Source: DATHAP01 sp963762865
GTDB taxonomy: Bacteria; Actinomycetota; Actinomycetes; JACCUZ01
Direction: 5' to 3'
Length of the DNA stretch: 64,000 bases
Assembly (NCBI GenBank): GCA_963762865.1
Contig: CAVXNC010000024.1
Coordinates: forward strand, 148,031-212,030
Both the position numbers and the translations under genes were made by a program. Shown one piece after another: positions 1 through 8,230 of this stretch. The notes beneath the pieces are model-generated. The model saw only the letters and a program-made list of their open reading frames with translations. It was not told where the DNA came from and ran no database searches. Every line of letters begins with the position of its first letter. Position 1 is the first letter of the stretch.

Positions 1-1
1 G

Positions 2-307
2 CTCGCCCTGGCCGGCGCGCTGCTCGGCGACCCGGAGACCCTCGTGCTCGACGAGCCGTCCAACGGCCTCGACCCCGAAGGCATGCGCTGGCTGCGCGGC
101 TTCCTGCGCCGGCTGGCCGACGAGGGCCGCACCGTCCTGGTGTCCAGCCACGTCCTGGCCGAGCTGGCGCAGAGCGTGGACGACGTCCTGATCATCAGCC
201 GCGGACGGCTGGTGACGCACGGCCCGATGCGCGACCTCCTCGACCGCAACCAGCAGACCGACCTCGAGGAGCTCTTCCTCGACCTCACCTCCGGAGAGCT
301 GTCATGA
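2..307 (+). CDS. ABC transporter ATP-binding protein, C-terminal part (cut by window edge)
   Basis: This is the 3' part of an ABC ATPase that powers the permease encoded next to it. The frame is open from base 2, so the gene starts outside the window and the Walker A motif is not visible. The Walker B/D-loop LVLDEPSNGLDP and the H-loop VSSHVLAEL are present, followed by a regulatory tail typical of drug or bacitracin-type ABC-2 exporters. The stop codon overlaps the ATG of the permease (ATGA at 304-307), which indicates translational coupling. The substrate cannot be deduced. Confidence 0.93.
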   Translation, partial: LALAGALLGDPETLVLDEPSNGLDPEGMRWLRGFLRRLADEGRTVLVSSHVLAELAQSVDDVLIISRGRLVTHGPMRDLLDRNQQTDLEELFLDLTSGELS

Positions 308-1068
308 ACGCCACCCTGACCGCCGAGCTGCGCAAGCTGCGGGCCACCCGCACGACCACCGCCGCCGGGCTGGTCGTGGCCGGGTTCAGCGCCGCGTTGG
401 CCACGGCCAACGTCCTGCTGGCCGGCAAGGAGCAGAACCCGGCACTGGACGCCGACACCTTCCAGCACGTCGTCCGCGCACCGACGGCGATCGTCGGCTT
501 CGCGATGCTCGTGGTGGGCGTGCTGGCGTCGGCCGGGGAGTACCGGCACAACACGATCGTCCCGACCTTGCTGGCGCAGCCGCGCCGGGCTCGCCTGGCG
601 GTGGCCAAGGTGCAGGCGGTCGCCGTCGTCGGGCTCGTGATGGCTGCGATGAGCGCCGTGGTGTCGTCGGCGGTCGGGTGGGTTCTGCTGTCGTCGCGGG
701 AGGCACCGACCGCGGACCTCGGCCCGGTGCCGAGCGGCCTGGTGGTGCTCGGCGGGACCGCGGCGCTGTACGGGGTGCTCGGCGTCGGCCTGGGGCTGCT
801 CCTGCGCAACCAGGCGGTGGCCATGACGGTCGCGCTGGTCTGGTACTTCGTCGTCGAGCAGATCGCGCCTCTCGTCCTTCGCGCGCCGCATGCCCAGCAG
901 TGGCTGCCCGGCGGCGCGGCGGACGCGTTCACCCGGCTCGGCGACCCGGCGGGCGGTTCCGCGGCCGGGCTGGTCGCCCCGTGGCTCGGAGGCGGTCTCC
1001 TGACGGCGTACGCCCTCGGCCTGGCCGTCCTGGCCGGCGCGGCGCTGGTCCACCGCGACCAGACCTGA
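304..1068 (+). CDS. ABC-2 type transporter permease
   Basis: 254-residue integral membrane protein, the likely partner of the ATPase that it overlaps by four bases. It starts MNATLTAELRKLRATRTT, a cytoplasmic N-terminus common in ABC-2 permeases, then about six hydrophobic segments (around residues 20-40, 65-80, 105-130, 145-165, 170-190 and 230-248). The motif EYRHNTIVPTLL after the second segment is typical of bacterial ABC-2 permeases, where it is often followed by a drug or peptide exporter fold. Substrate unknown. Confidence 0.88.
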   Translation: MNATLTAELRKLRATRTTTAAGLVVAGFSAALATANVLLAGKEQNPALDADTFQHVVRAPTAIVGFAMLVVGVLASAGEYRHNTIVPTLLAQPRRARLAVAKVQAVAVVGLVMAAMSAVVSSAVGWVLLSSREAPTADLGPVPSGLVVLGGTAALYGVLGVGLGLLLRNQAVAMTVALVWYFVVEQIAPLVLRAPHAQQWLPGGAADAFTRLGDPAGGSAAGLVAPWLGGGLLTAYALGLAVLAGAALVHRDQT

Positions 1069-1172
1069 ACCATGGTGGCGGCAGGGTGTCGGTCGGCAGG
1101 GGACAATGGAGCGGTGACCGAGACACCCCACGAAGCCGCTCGCTGCGCTCGCGCCTCCGCGGGGACCCCGGA

Positions 1173-2828
1173 ATGACCGGCCCCCTGATCGTCCAGTCCG
1201 ACAAGACCCTGCTGCTCGAGGTCGACCACGACCTCGCCTCCGAGTGCCGCCGGGAGATCGCGCCGTTCGCCGAGCTGGAGCGCTCGCCGGAGCACGTGCA
1301 CACCTACCGGTTGACCCCGCTGGGCCTCTGGAACGCCCGGGCGGCCGGCCACGACGCCGAGCAGGTCGTCGACGTGCTGCTGCGCTACAGCCGCTACGCC
1401 GTGCCGCACGCCCTGCTGGTCGACGTCGCGGAGACGATGGCGCGCTACGGCCGGCTGCGGCTGGAGAAGACGCCGGTGCACGGGCTGGTGCTGGTGACGA
1501 CCGACCGGGCGGTCCTCGAGGAGGTCATCCGGTCGAAGAAGGTCGCGCCGCTGATCGGCGACCGCGTCGACCCCGACACCGTCGTGGTGCACCCGTCGGA
1601 GCGCGGTCACCTCAAGCAGGTCCTGCTGAAGCTCGGCTGGCCGGCTGAGGACTTCGCGGGCTATGTGGACGGCGAGGCGCATCCGATCGAGCTGGTGCAG
1701 GACGGCTGGCAGATGCGCCCCTACCAGCGCGAGGCGGTCGAGGGCTTCTGGCACGGTGGCTCGGGTGTCGTGGTGCTGCCCTGCGGCGCCGGCAAGACGA
1801 TCGTCGGCGCGGCCGCGATGGCCGAGGCGAAGGCGACCACGCTGATCCTGGTGACGAACACGGTCGCGGCCAGGCAGTGGCGGCACGAGCTGCTCAAGCG
1901 CACGACGCTGACCGAGGACGAGATCGGCGAGTACTCCGGTGCCCGCAAGGAGGTCCGCCCGGTCACCATCGCGACGTACCAGGTGATGACGACCCGACGG
2001 AAGGGCGTCTACACGCACCTCGAGCTGCTCGACGCCCGCGACTGGGGGCTGGTCGTCTACGACGAGGTCCACCTGCTGCCGGCGCCGATCTTCCGGATGA
2101 CCGCCGACCTGCAGGCGCGTCGCCGCCTCGGCCTCACCGCGACGCTGGTGCGGGAGGACGGCCGCGAGGGCGACGTCTTCTCCCTCATCGGGCCGAAGCG
2201 CTACGACGCGCCGTGGAAGGACATCGAGTCACAGGGCTACATCGCGCCGGCCGACTGCGTCGAGGTGCGCGTGACGCTGTCCGACTCGGAGCGGCTGGCG
2301 TATGCGACCGCCGAGCCGGAGGACCGCTACCGCTTCGCGTCGACGACCGCGACGAAGACTCGCGTCGTGGAGCAGCTCGTCGAGCGGCACCGTGGCGACC
2401 AGGTGCTGGTGATCGGGCAGTACATCGACCAGCTCGACGACCTGGGCGAGCGCCTCGACGCGCCGATCATCAAGGGCGAGACGACGGTCAAGCAGCGCGA
2501 GGTGCTCTACGACGCCTTCCGCACCGGCGAGATCTCGCTGCTCGTCGTCAGCAAGGTCGCCAACTTCTCCATCGACCTGCCCGAGGCCGCAGTGGCCATC
2601 CAGGTGTCGGGCACCTTCGGATCGCGGCAGGAAGAGGCGCAGCGGCTCGGTCGGGTGCTGCGGCCGAAGGCCGACGGGCGCACGGCACGCTTCTACGCCG
2701 TCACGGCCCGGGACACGGTCGACCAGGAGTTCGCCGCGCACCGGCAGCGGTTCCTGGCCGAACAGGGCTACGCCTACCGGATCGTCGACAGCGAGGACCT
2801 GCCGACGCTGGACGCCCCGGAGACCTGA
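1173..2828 (+). CDS. DNA repair helicase XPB (SF2, 3'-5')
   Basis: 551-residue bacterial XPB-type helicase. An N-terminal damage-recognition-like domain (residues 1-150) is followed by the RecA-like motor domains. Visible motifs are Walker A PCGAGKT (203-209), the DEVH box (297-300), the RED motif (327-329) and QRLGRVLRPK in the second motor domain. These are the hallmarks of XPB, which in actinobacteria unwinds DNA 3'-5' and is thought to act in repair. The ATG at 1173 is chosen because the family begins with a short stretch before LIVQSDKTLLLEVDH; the open frame upstream has no family similarity. A 20-codon reading frame (GTG at 1113) ends in the ATGA overlapping this start. Length fits the family. 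Confidence 0.95.
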   Translation: MTGPLIVQSDKTLLLEVDHDLASECRREIAPFAELERSPEHVHTYRLTPLGLWNARAAGHDAEQVVDVLLRYSRYAVPHALLVDVAETMARYGRLRLEKTPVHGLVLVTTDRAVLEEVIRSKKVAPLIGDRVDPDTVVVHPSERGHLKQVLLKLGWPAEDFAGYVDGEAHPIELVQDGWQMRPYQREAVEGFWHGGSGVVVLPCGAGKTIVGAAAMAEAKATTLILVTNTVAARQWRHELLKRTTLTEDEIGEYSGARKEVRPVTIATYQVMTTRRKGVYTHLELLDARDWGLVVYDEVHLLPAPIFRMTADLQARRRLGLTATLVREDGREGDVFSLIGPKRYDAPWKDIESQGYIAPADCVEVRVTLSDSERLAYATAEPEDRYRFASTTATKTRVVEQLVERHRGDQVLVIGQYIDQLDDLGERLDAPIIKGETTVKQREVLYDAFRTGEISLLVVSKVANFSIDLPEAAVAIQVSGTFGSRQEEAQRLGRVLRPKADGRTARFYAVTARDTVDQEFAAHRQRFLAEQGYAYRIVDSEDLPTLDAPET

Positions 2829-2834
2829 CCAGCC

Positions 2835-3173
2835 TCAGGCGCTCGGGTCGGGCACGAGCTCCCGCACCTCCTGCGCGCAGCGGCACGCGACGGCGATCTT
2901 GGCAGCCCACTCGAGGGCTTCTGCGCGTGAGGGCACGTCGACGACGGCGAACCCGCCGAGGACCTCCTTGGTCTCCGGCCACGGACCGTCGGTGACCGTC
3001 CCGTCCGTGGCCACGACACTCGCCTGCTGACTCTGCAGTCCACCGCTGAAGACCCACACACCGGCGTCCCGGGCCTCCTGGACCACCTCGAGCGCGGCCT
3101 TGGTCACGTCGGGCAGGTCCTCCTCGGGGAAGGTCATCGCGCCGTCATCGAACGAGATCAGGTACTGCGTCAT
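2835..3173 (-). CDS. YCII-related (DGPF domain) protein
   Basis: 112-residue YCII-family protein, a ferredoxin-like fold often annotated as PhnB/DGPF domain protein. The opening MTQYLISFDDG, the central GGLQSQQASVV and the DGPWPETKEVLGGF motif, with its conserved aspartate and histidine-like pocket positions, are seen. The function of these proteins is not settled; many sit next to sigma factors or RibD-C enzymes. The 3' end lies 7 bases from the convergent helicase gene. The gene diverges from the RibD-C gene at 3340, so the 166 bases between them probably hold promoters for both. Confidence 0.85.
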   Translation of the reverse strand: MTQYLISFDDGAMTFPEEDLPDVTKAALEVVQEARDAGVWVFSGGLQSQQASVVATDGTVTDGPWPETKEVLGGFAVVDVPSRAEALEWAAKIAVACRCAQEVRELVPDPSA

Positions 3174-3339
3174 CTCAGTTCTCCTCGTCCCGGCGGCATC
3201 CTGCGGCCGCCTCACACCCCTTCTACGAACACCGCACTCCGGATCCGACAGGCTCCCGGCAAGAATCGCACCGATGACATCGGACGTGCAGTCCGGTCCA
3301 ATCGATCGACGGCACCACCAACCGGGAAGGACCTGCGAC

Positions 3340-3957
3340 ATGAAGCTGACGACGATCACGAACGTTTCGCTCGACGGAGTGATGCAGGGACTCGGCGGGC
3401 CCGACGAGGACCGCAGCGGTGGCTTCGAGCGCGGCGGATGGGCCATCCCGTTGTTCGACGACGAGGCAGAGGCCTACGTCGGCCAGGTCTTCCAGCGAGC
3501 CGACGCGTTCCTGTTCGGCCGGAAGACCTACGAGATCTTCGCCGGCTACTGGGGAGTCATGCCGGACCCGGAGGACAACCCCATCGCCGGGCCGTTGAAC
3601 GCCCGGCCGAAGTACGTGGCATCGACCACGCTCACGGAACCGGAATGGGCCGGCACGACCGTCCTGTCCGGTGACCTCGCGGCCGCCATCGCCGACCTGA
3701 AAGCCACGTCCGGGGGTGAGCTGCAGGTGCACGGCAGCGGCCGCCTGATCCACTGGCTGCTCGACAACCAGCTCGTCGACGAGATCATCCTGCTCACCTA
3801 TCCCGTGATCCTCGGCCAGGGCGCGCGACTGTTCCCGGACAGCGGCCCGGACACTGCACTCGAGCTGGTCGACTCGCGCACCACACCGAAGGGCCTGATC
3901 ATCCAGGTGTACCGGCCGGCGGGTCGGCCGCAGTACGCAGACGGCGCCTCGGACTGA
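3340..3957 (+). CDS. Dihydrofolate reductase family protein (RibD C-terminal domain)
   Basis: 205-residue RibD_C/DHFR-like protein. The N-terminus MKLTTITNVSLDGVMQ matches the family's first strand and the SLDG motif; FGRKTYEIFAGYW and the C-terminal EIILLTYPVILGQGARLF are the other diagnostic blocks. Such proteins bind NADPH; substrates are usually unknown and true folate reduction is not implied. The start was placed at 3340, where GGGAAGG lies upstream at about 3324. A second, more distant member of the family is encoded at 16899-17456. Confidence 0.88.
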   Translation: MKLTTITNVSLDGVMQGLGGPDEDRSGGFERGGWAIPLFDDEAEAYVGQVFQRADAFLFGRKTYEIFAGYWGVMPDPEDNPIAGPLNARPKYVASTTLTEPEWAGTTVLSGDLAAAIADLKATSGGELQVHGSGRLIHWLLDNQLVDEIILLTYPVILGQGARLFPDSGPDTALELVDSRTTPKGLIIQVYRPAGRPQYADGASD

Positions 3958-3998
3958 ATCAAGAGTGACATCCGCCGCCGCACTCGGACAGGTGATGC

Positions 3999-4955
3999 TC
4001 AGGTGCCGGCGAGGCGTTGCACCACGGGCGCGAGCTCGTCGAGCTCGCCGACCAGGAACGACGAGATGCCGAGGTGGTCGCGCAGCTCGGTGAACTTCTC
4101 GACGAAGCGGTCGTGGGAGCCGATGAAGATGTGCGGCGACTCGATGACGTCCTCGACCGTGAGCTCGATGCCGCTGCGCTCCGTCATCGCCGCGACGACC
4201 TTCGCGGCCTCACCGTCGAGGTCGTCGGTGACCGTGACCGGCCAGAACGACGGGTAGACGTTGAGGGTCAGCTCGTCGAACCGCTCACCGGCGGCCTCGC
4301 GCACCCAGCCGATCTTCTCCTCGGTCGCGGCCCAGGTGAACGACCGCGGGTCCGGCACCCCGCCGCGCAGGATCCGTGGCGCCAGGCCGACGGTCTGCGC
4401 CTCGCGAGCCGCCAGCTCCAGGGTGGACCGGCCGCCGCCGCCGATGAAGAACGGCGGGTGCGGCTGCTGCACCGGCTTGGGCTGCGCCTCGTAGTCGGTG
4501 ATCGTGTAGTGCTCACCGGCGAACGAGAACGGGCCGGCCCCGAAGCAGCCCTTGATGACGGCCACCGACTCGGCCAGCCTTGCCTGCCGGACGCGGATCG
4601 GGTCGAAGGGCAGCCCGATGGCGGCGTACTCCGACCCGTTCCAACCAGCGCCGATCGCGACGTCGAGCCGACCCTCGGACAGCACGTCGAGAGTGGCCAG
4701 CTCCTGGGCGAGGACGGCCGGATGGCGGAGGTCGTTGTTGTGCACGAAGGCACTGATCCGGATGCTCTCGGTGAGCGCCGCCACCGCGGCCAGGTAGGGC
4801 ACCGGCGCCGGCTGGGCGACCAGGTGGTCCGGCAGCACGAAGGTCGTGACGCCCAGCGCCTCTGCGGCCCGCGCCTTCTCGCCGAGCTCGCGCGCGCTCG
4901 ACACGTCGAAGACGTCGGCCAGGAACGTGAACTGCGCGGTCATGTGGACGATCAT
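3999..4955 (-). CDS. LLM class F420-dependent oxidoreductase (TIGR03621-like)
   Basis: 318-residue luciferase-like monooxygenase fold enzyme. It shows the TIM-barrel pattern of F420-dependent oxidoreductases: FVLPDHL near residue 45, SEGRLDVAIGAGWNGSEY around 95-110, and PPFFIGGGGRSTLELAA near 170, where the flavin/F420 phosphate is bound. The family uses F420 or FMN for hydride transfer; the substrate is unknown. Start at 4955 gives MIVHMTAQF; the internal ATG at 4943 is equally possible because neither has a clear ribosome binding site. The gene diverges from ltrA with only 26 bases between start codons. Confidence 0.87.
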   Translation of the reverse strand: MIVHMTAQFTFLADVFDVSSARELGEKARAAEALGVTTFVLPDHLVAQPAPVPYLAAVAALTESIRISAFVHNNDLRHPAVLAQELATLDVLSEGRLDVAIGAGWNGSEYAAIGLPFDPIRVRQARLAESVAVIKGCFGAGPFSFAGEHYTITDYEAQPKPVQQPHPPFFIGGGGRSTLELAAREAQTVGLAPRILRGGVPDPRSFTWAATEEKIGWVREAAGERFDELTLNVYPSFWPVTVTDDLDGEAAKVVAAMTERSGIELTVEDVIESPHIFIGSHDRFVEKFTELRDHLGISSFLVGELDELAPVVQRLAGT

Positions 4956-4981
4956 GCCGGTCGGGTCGCTAGCCTGCCGCC

Positions 4982-6205
4982 ATGGCCGACACGAGGTCAG
5001 GCCCGTTCAAGAGCTGGTTCTGGCAACCGCCGCGGCCGCACGGCGAGACCATCCTGGGTCGGACCGTCAGCTCGCTCGAGCTCCTCTACGACCTCGTCTA
5101 CGTCGCCGTCATCGGCCAGGCGGCGCACCATCTCGCGGAGCACCTCTCCGTGCGCGGGACCGTCGACTTCGCCGTCGTCTTCGCGCTGATCTGGGTCGCC
5201 TGGGTCAACGGGACGCTCTACATCGAGATCCACGGCCGCGACGACGGCAGGACCCGCCTCATCGCCTTCGCCCAGATGGGAGTCCTGGTCCTCCTGGCGG
5301 TCTTCACGGCCGAGGCCGGGGGCGAGAGCGGACGCGCCTTTGCGCTCGTCTACGCCATCTACCTCGCAGTCGTGGCGTTGCTGTTCTTCACCGTCCGCCG
5401 ACAGGAGGCGGATCGCCCCGAGTTCGTCGGGGAGACCGGCCTCTATGTCGTCTGCATGAGCGTCGCGGTGGCGGTCGTCCTCGTCAGCGCGTTCGTCCCC
5501 ACCGACGCGCGACTCGTCCTCTGGGCGGCGGTCGGCGTCGGCTGGGTCGTGGGTCTTGCGTTGGCGGGGCGCGCCCGGGTCGGCTTGAACCGCGGCATGC
5601 CTCCCACCGAGTCGCTGGTCGAACGCTTCGGCCTGTTCACGATCATCGTCCTCGGCGAGGTCGTGCTCGGAGTCGTGGACGGCCTGTCCTCGGTGGACCG
5701 CGACACCAAGACGGTGGTCACGGGCCTCGTCGCTCTCTGGGTCGGCCTGGGGCTCTGGTGGATCTACTTCGACCTGGTCGGGCGCCGGCTGCCGCACGAC
5801 ACCGGTCGAGCCGTGTCGACCTGGCTGCTGGGCCACCTGCCGATCACTCTGTCGGTCGCGGCGGCCGGCGCCGCGATGGTGAGCCTCGTCGAGCACGCGC
5901 ACGACGACCGCGCCCCCGCGGGCACGTCATGGTTGCTGGCCGGCGCGGTGGCGGTCTGCCTGCTGGCCGTGGCCGTCACCGAGAGCACGCTGGTGGACGC
6001 CCGTCGTCTCGGTGCCGTCTACCGACCCGTCAGCCTCGCGATGGGCGCCGGGGCAGCCGCGGCGCTGGTCGTCGCCTGGGCACGACCGGCGCCCCTGCTC
6101 CTCGCCCTGCTGCTCGTGGCGATCCTGTCGGTGCTGTGGTTCTTCGCCGTCAGCCGCTTCCTCCGCGTCGACGAGTGGCGGCGGGCCAAGGCCGGCGCCG
6201 ACTGA
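4982..6205 (+). CDS. Low temperature requirement protein A (LtrA) family membrane protein
   Basis: 407-residue polytopic membrane protein with about eleven hydrophobic segments. The family signature SSLELLYDLVYVAVIGQ near residues 27-43 and ERFGLFTIIVLGEVVLGV near 208-225 are clear. LtrA was named from Listeria growth at low temperature; its biochemical role is not known. Upstream spacing is short, so the promoter must lie in or near the divergent F420 oxidoreductase. A second LtrA family gene lies at 13224-14450 with limited similarity, so it is not a recent duplicate. Confidence 0.9.
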   Translation: MADTRSGPFKSWFWQPPRPHGETILGRTVSSLELLYDLVYVAVIGQAAHHLAEHLSVRGTVDFAVVFALIWVAWVNGTLYIEIHGRDDGRTRLIAFAQMGVLVLLAVFTAEAGGESGRAFALVYAIYLAVVALLFFTVRRQEADRPEFVGETGLYVVCMSVAVAVVLVSAFVPTDARLVLWAAVGVGWVVGLALAGRARVGLNRGMPPTESLVERFGLFTIIVLGEVVLGVVDGLSSVDRDTKTVVTGLVALWVGLGLWWIYFDLVGRRLPHDTGRAVSTWLLGHLPITLSVAAAGAAMVSLVEHAHDDRAPAGTSWLLAGAVAVCLLAVAVTESTLVDARRLGAVYRPVSLAMGAGAAAALVVAWARPAPLLLALLLVAILSVLWFFAVSRFLRVDEWRRAKAGAD

Positions 6206-6219
6206 ACCGACCGACCGGG

Positions 6220-6837
6220 CTACCCCAGGTCGAAGCGTGCCTGCACCGAGATGGTGACCGTCGTCTCACCGGCCTCGACCGGCAGGGCTGCCCCGCTCTG
6301 CCGCCCGCTCGCCGCCATCGCGTAGGCGATCGGGAGGCCGGGCGAGGCCACGGTCGACAGACGGCGTACGGCGCCAAGGGGCCGCTCCGCGAGCTCCGCG
6401 AGGTGCTCTGCCTGGGCACGCGCGTCGGCCACCGCCGCCTCCCGGGCGGCGTGCGTGGCGGGGGACGGGTCCGACACCGCGAGCGAGACGTCGAGCATCC
6501 GGGCGGCGTCGCCGCCGGCCGCGAGGACCTCGCCGAGGACCCCTCCGGCGGTTGCCAGGTCGCCAAGGGTCACGGTCAGCCCGAGCCAGGCCCGAAAGCC
6601 GCTCGGCTGGCCGTGGTTGTCGTAGTGCTGCCCCAGCGACATGCCCTCGGTGCGCAGGTCGGTGTCGCCGAGCCCCTGCGCGCGGGCCGCCTCGACCATC
6701 GCCCGGGAGCCGGCCTCGGCTGCGGCCAGCACACCGGAGACGTCGGACCCCGTCGCCTCGGCGCCGAGCCGGGCGACCAGCCGGTCCGGACGCACCTCGG
6801 CGGTGCCGGTGCCGGTCACGTCGATGCGGTCGCTCAT
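6220..6837 (-). CDS. SIMPL domain-containing protein (DUF541)
   Basis: 205-residue SIMPL/DUF541 protein. The N-terminus ITVTG-like block IDVTGTGTAEVRPDR, the central RAWLGLTVTLGDL and the ARAQAEHLAELAERPLG segment before the C-terminal TTVTISVQARFDL strand fit the family. No signal peptide is visible, unlike the periplasmic members of Gram-negative bacteria, so a cytoplasmic location is likely. Function is unknown; the family was described as a partner of IRAK signalling in mammals and as a stress protein in bacteria. Convergent with ltrA (14 bases between stops). Confidence 0.85.
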   Translation of the reverse strand: MSDRIDVTGTGTAEVRPDRLVARLGAEATGSDVSGVLAAAEAGSRAMVEAARAQGLGDTDLRTEGMSLGQHYDNHGQPSGFRAWLGLTVTLGDLATAGGVLGEVLAAGGDAARMLDVSLAVSDPSPATHAAREAAVADARAQAEHLAELAERPLGAVRRLSTVASPGLPIAYAMAASGRQSGAALPVEAGETTVTISVQARFDLG

Positions 6838-6964
6838 CAGGCCACCCTGCCACGACAGGCGGCCCGCAGGCCGGTGACAGACGACCCGAAGCGCACGTCC
6901 AGGTTCCTCCCAGGTAGCAGGCCTGAGGTGGGAACTGTCCTACCGACGACCCGAAGGAGCGGCG

Positions 6965-7474
6965 ATGAGCACTACGTTCCGGAAGCCTCCCACCGACGAG
7001 CCGACCGGGTCAGCACCGCGCGTCCCGACGCAGGGGGCGGACCGGCCCTCTCTTTACGCGACGCCGGACATCGAGAGCGACGAGCTCGCCGGCCTGCTGG
7101 CCGAGCACCTGGTGGCGGTCGCGCTCGTCCGCAAGGCGCCGGCCGACCCCGTCCCCTTCGCGGTGTGGTGGCAGGTCACGGACGCCCTGAGGGCGAGCAC
7201 CGAGCTGGCCCCGACGGCGGCCGTCGAGACCGTCGACGGAGCGCTCGCCGCGCTCCAGGGCGCGGTCGACGGTCTGCTGCTCACCCCGACCGAGGGCGTC
7301 GGGCTGGCACCGGCGGATGCCCACCGCTCCCTCCGGCACGCCCAGGTCCTGGTGGCCCGGCTGGTGCTCGGCGCGGCGGCCACGTCGCCGACCTTGCTGC
7401 ACGTGCGGCTGGTGCGGCTTCGTCGGGCCCTGGTCGCCGCAGCCGCTGGCGAGACCCCGGAACCGACCGACTAG
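6965..7474 (+). CDS. Conserved hypothetical protein (169 aa)
   Basis: I do not recognise this family. The 169-residue product has a polar, proline-rich N-terminus (residues 1-35), then an alanine/leucine-rich helical region to the end, with no membrane segment, signal peptide or catalytic motif. A good ribosome binding site (GAAGGAGC, about 6 bases upstream) supports the ATG at 6965. Codon use matches the neighbours. The stop codon overlaps the convergent stop of the broken GNAT gene. The 127 bases upstream show no gene and should hold the promoter. Confidence 0.65.
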   Translation: MSTTFRKPPTDEPTGSAPRVPTQGADRPSLYATPDIESDELAGLLAEHLVAVALVRKAPADPVPFAVWWQVTDALRASTELAPTAAVETVDGALAALQGAVDGLLLTPTEGVGLAPADAHRSLRHAQVLVARLVLGAAATSPTLLHVRLVRLRRALVAAAAGETPEPTD

Positions 7475-8095
7475 GAGGTCCGCGGTTCCCGCCACATCGG
7501 CCACATCGGTGGGCTACCGGCCACGCTGAGCTCGCCGAGGACCCGGAAGCCGTGGCGCCGGTAGAGGCTGAGGCTGCTCTCGGTGGTGGCCTCCAGGTAG
7601 GCAGCTCGGCCGGCGACGTCGCAGCGCACCAGCGTCCTCAAGCAATCGGCCGCCGATCCCCCGACCCTGTGCCGAGGGATGGACGGCGACGAACCAGAGG
7701 TACCAGTGCGGGTCGTGCGGGTGGTCCTCGGCCATCGCGGCCGAGATGGCCGCGAAGCGGTCGGCGTCCGCCGCGGGCAGCTGCCCGATCCGCTCGCCCA
7801 GCACCTGCGCCGCCGCATCGCTGAGCGGCGCGGCACCCGGCGGCACCCAGAGGGCCACGCCCTGCTGATCGGCAGCGACGTAGGTCTCGTCGTGGGCGGC
7901 GAGCCCTTCGACGACGGCCGCGAAGATCGCCGTCAGGTGCCGGGCGCGCTGCTCCTCCTCGGGGATGCACCATCGGAAGATCGGGTCGGGGTCGAACGCG
8001 GCGGCGAGGACGGCGCTGGTCCAGTCGGCGTCCTGCGCGGTGGACCGGCGGACGGCACGACGTCCGAGGTCGAGGTCGAGGTCGGTGGCGGTCAC
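7471..8095 (-). pseudogene. GNAT family N-acetyltransferase, frame broken near 7640
   Basis: Two frames together encode one GNAT acetyltransferase of about 207 residues. The first part, from GTG at 8095 (ribosome site GGAGGG five bases upstream), runs through the acetyl-CoA loop PSAQGRGIGGRLL. The second part, in the +1 frame, continues LVRCDVAGRAAYLEATTES, then SLYRRHGFRVLGE, a typical GNAT C-terminus. Removing one T from the CTTG at 7639-7642 (minus strand) joins them as GIGGRLLRTLVRCDV. The total length is 3n+1. Both halves keep conserved residues, so a sequencing insertion is as likely as a true mutation. The substrate is unknown. Confidence 0.85.
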
Positions 8096-8230
8096 GGAAC
8101 CCTCCGGTGACGGTGCCGGGCTGGTCCCGGCGCGTAGGCCCCAGGCTCCGGGCCGCGCTGACATCTCGCTGACTGCTCCCTGTCGGAGCCGCTGGTCCGG
8201 CCGGTCGTGGAGGAGTAGCCTCTCCGGCTC

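Noticed and set aside
678..1172. Upstream extension of the XPB helicase frame
   Set aside because: The added residues overlap the ABC permease gene in another frame, are low-complexity and precede the point where family similarity starts.
285..2072. Long open frame on the minus strand opposite the ABC permease and XPB genes (595 codons)
   Set aside because: Its product is arginine/proline-rich low-complexity sequence with no family similarity; it is the shadow of strongly conserved plus-strand genes in GC-rich DNA.
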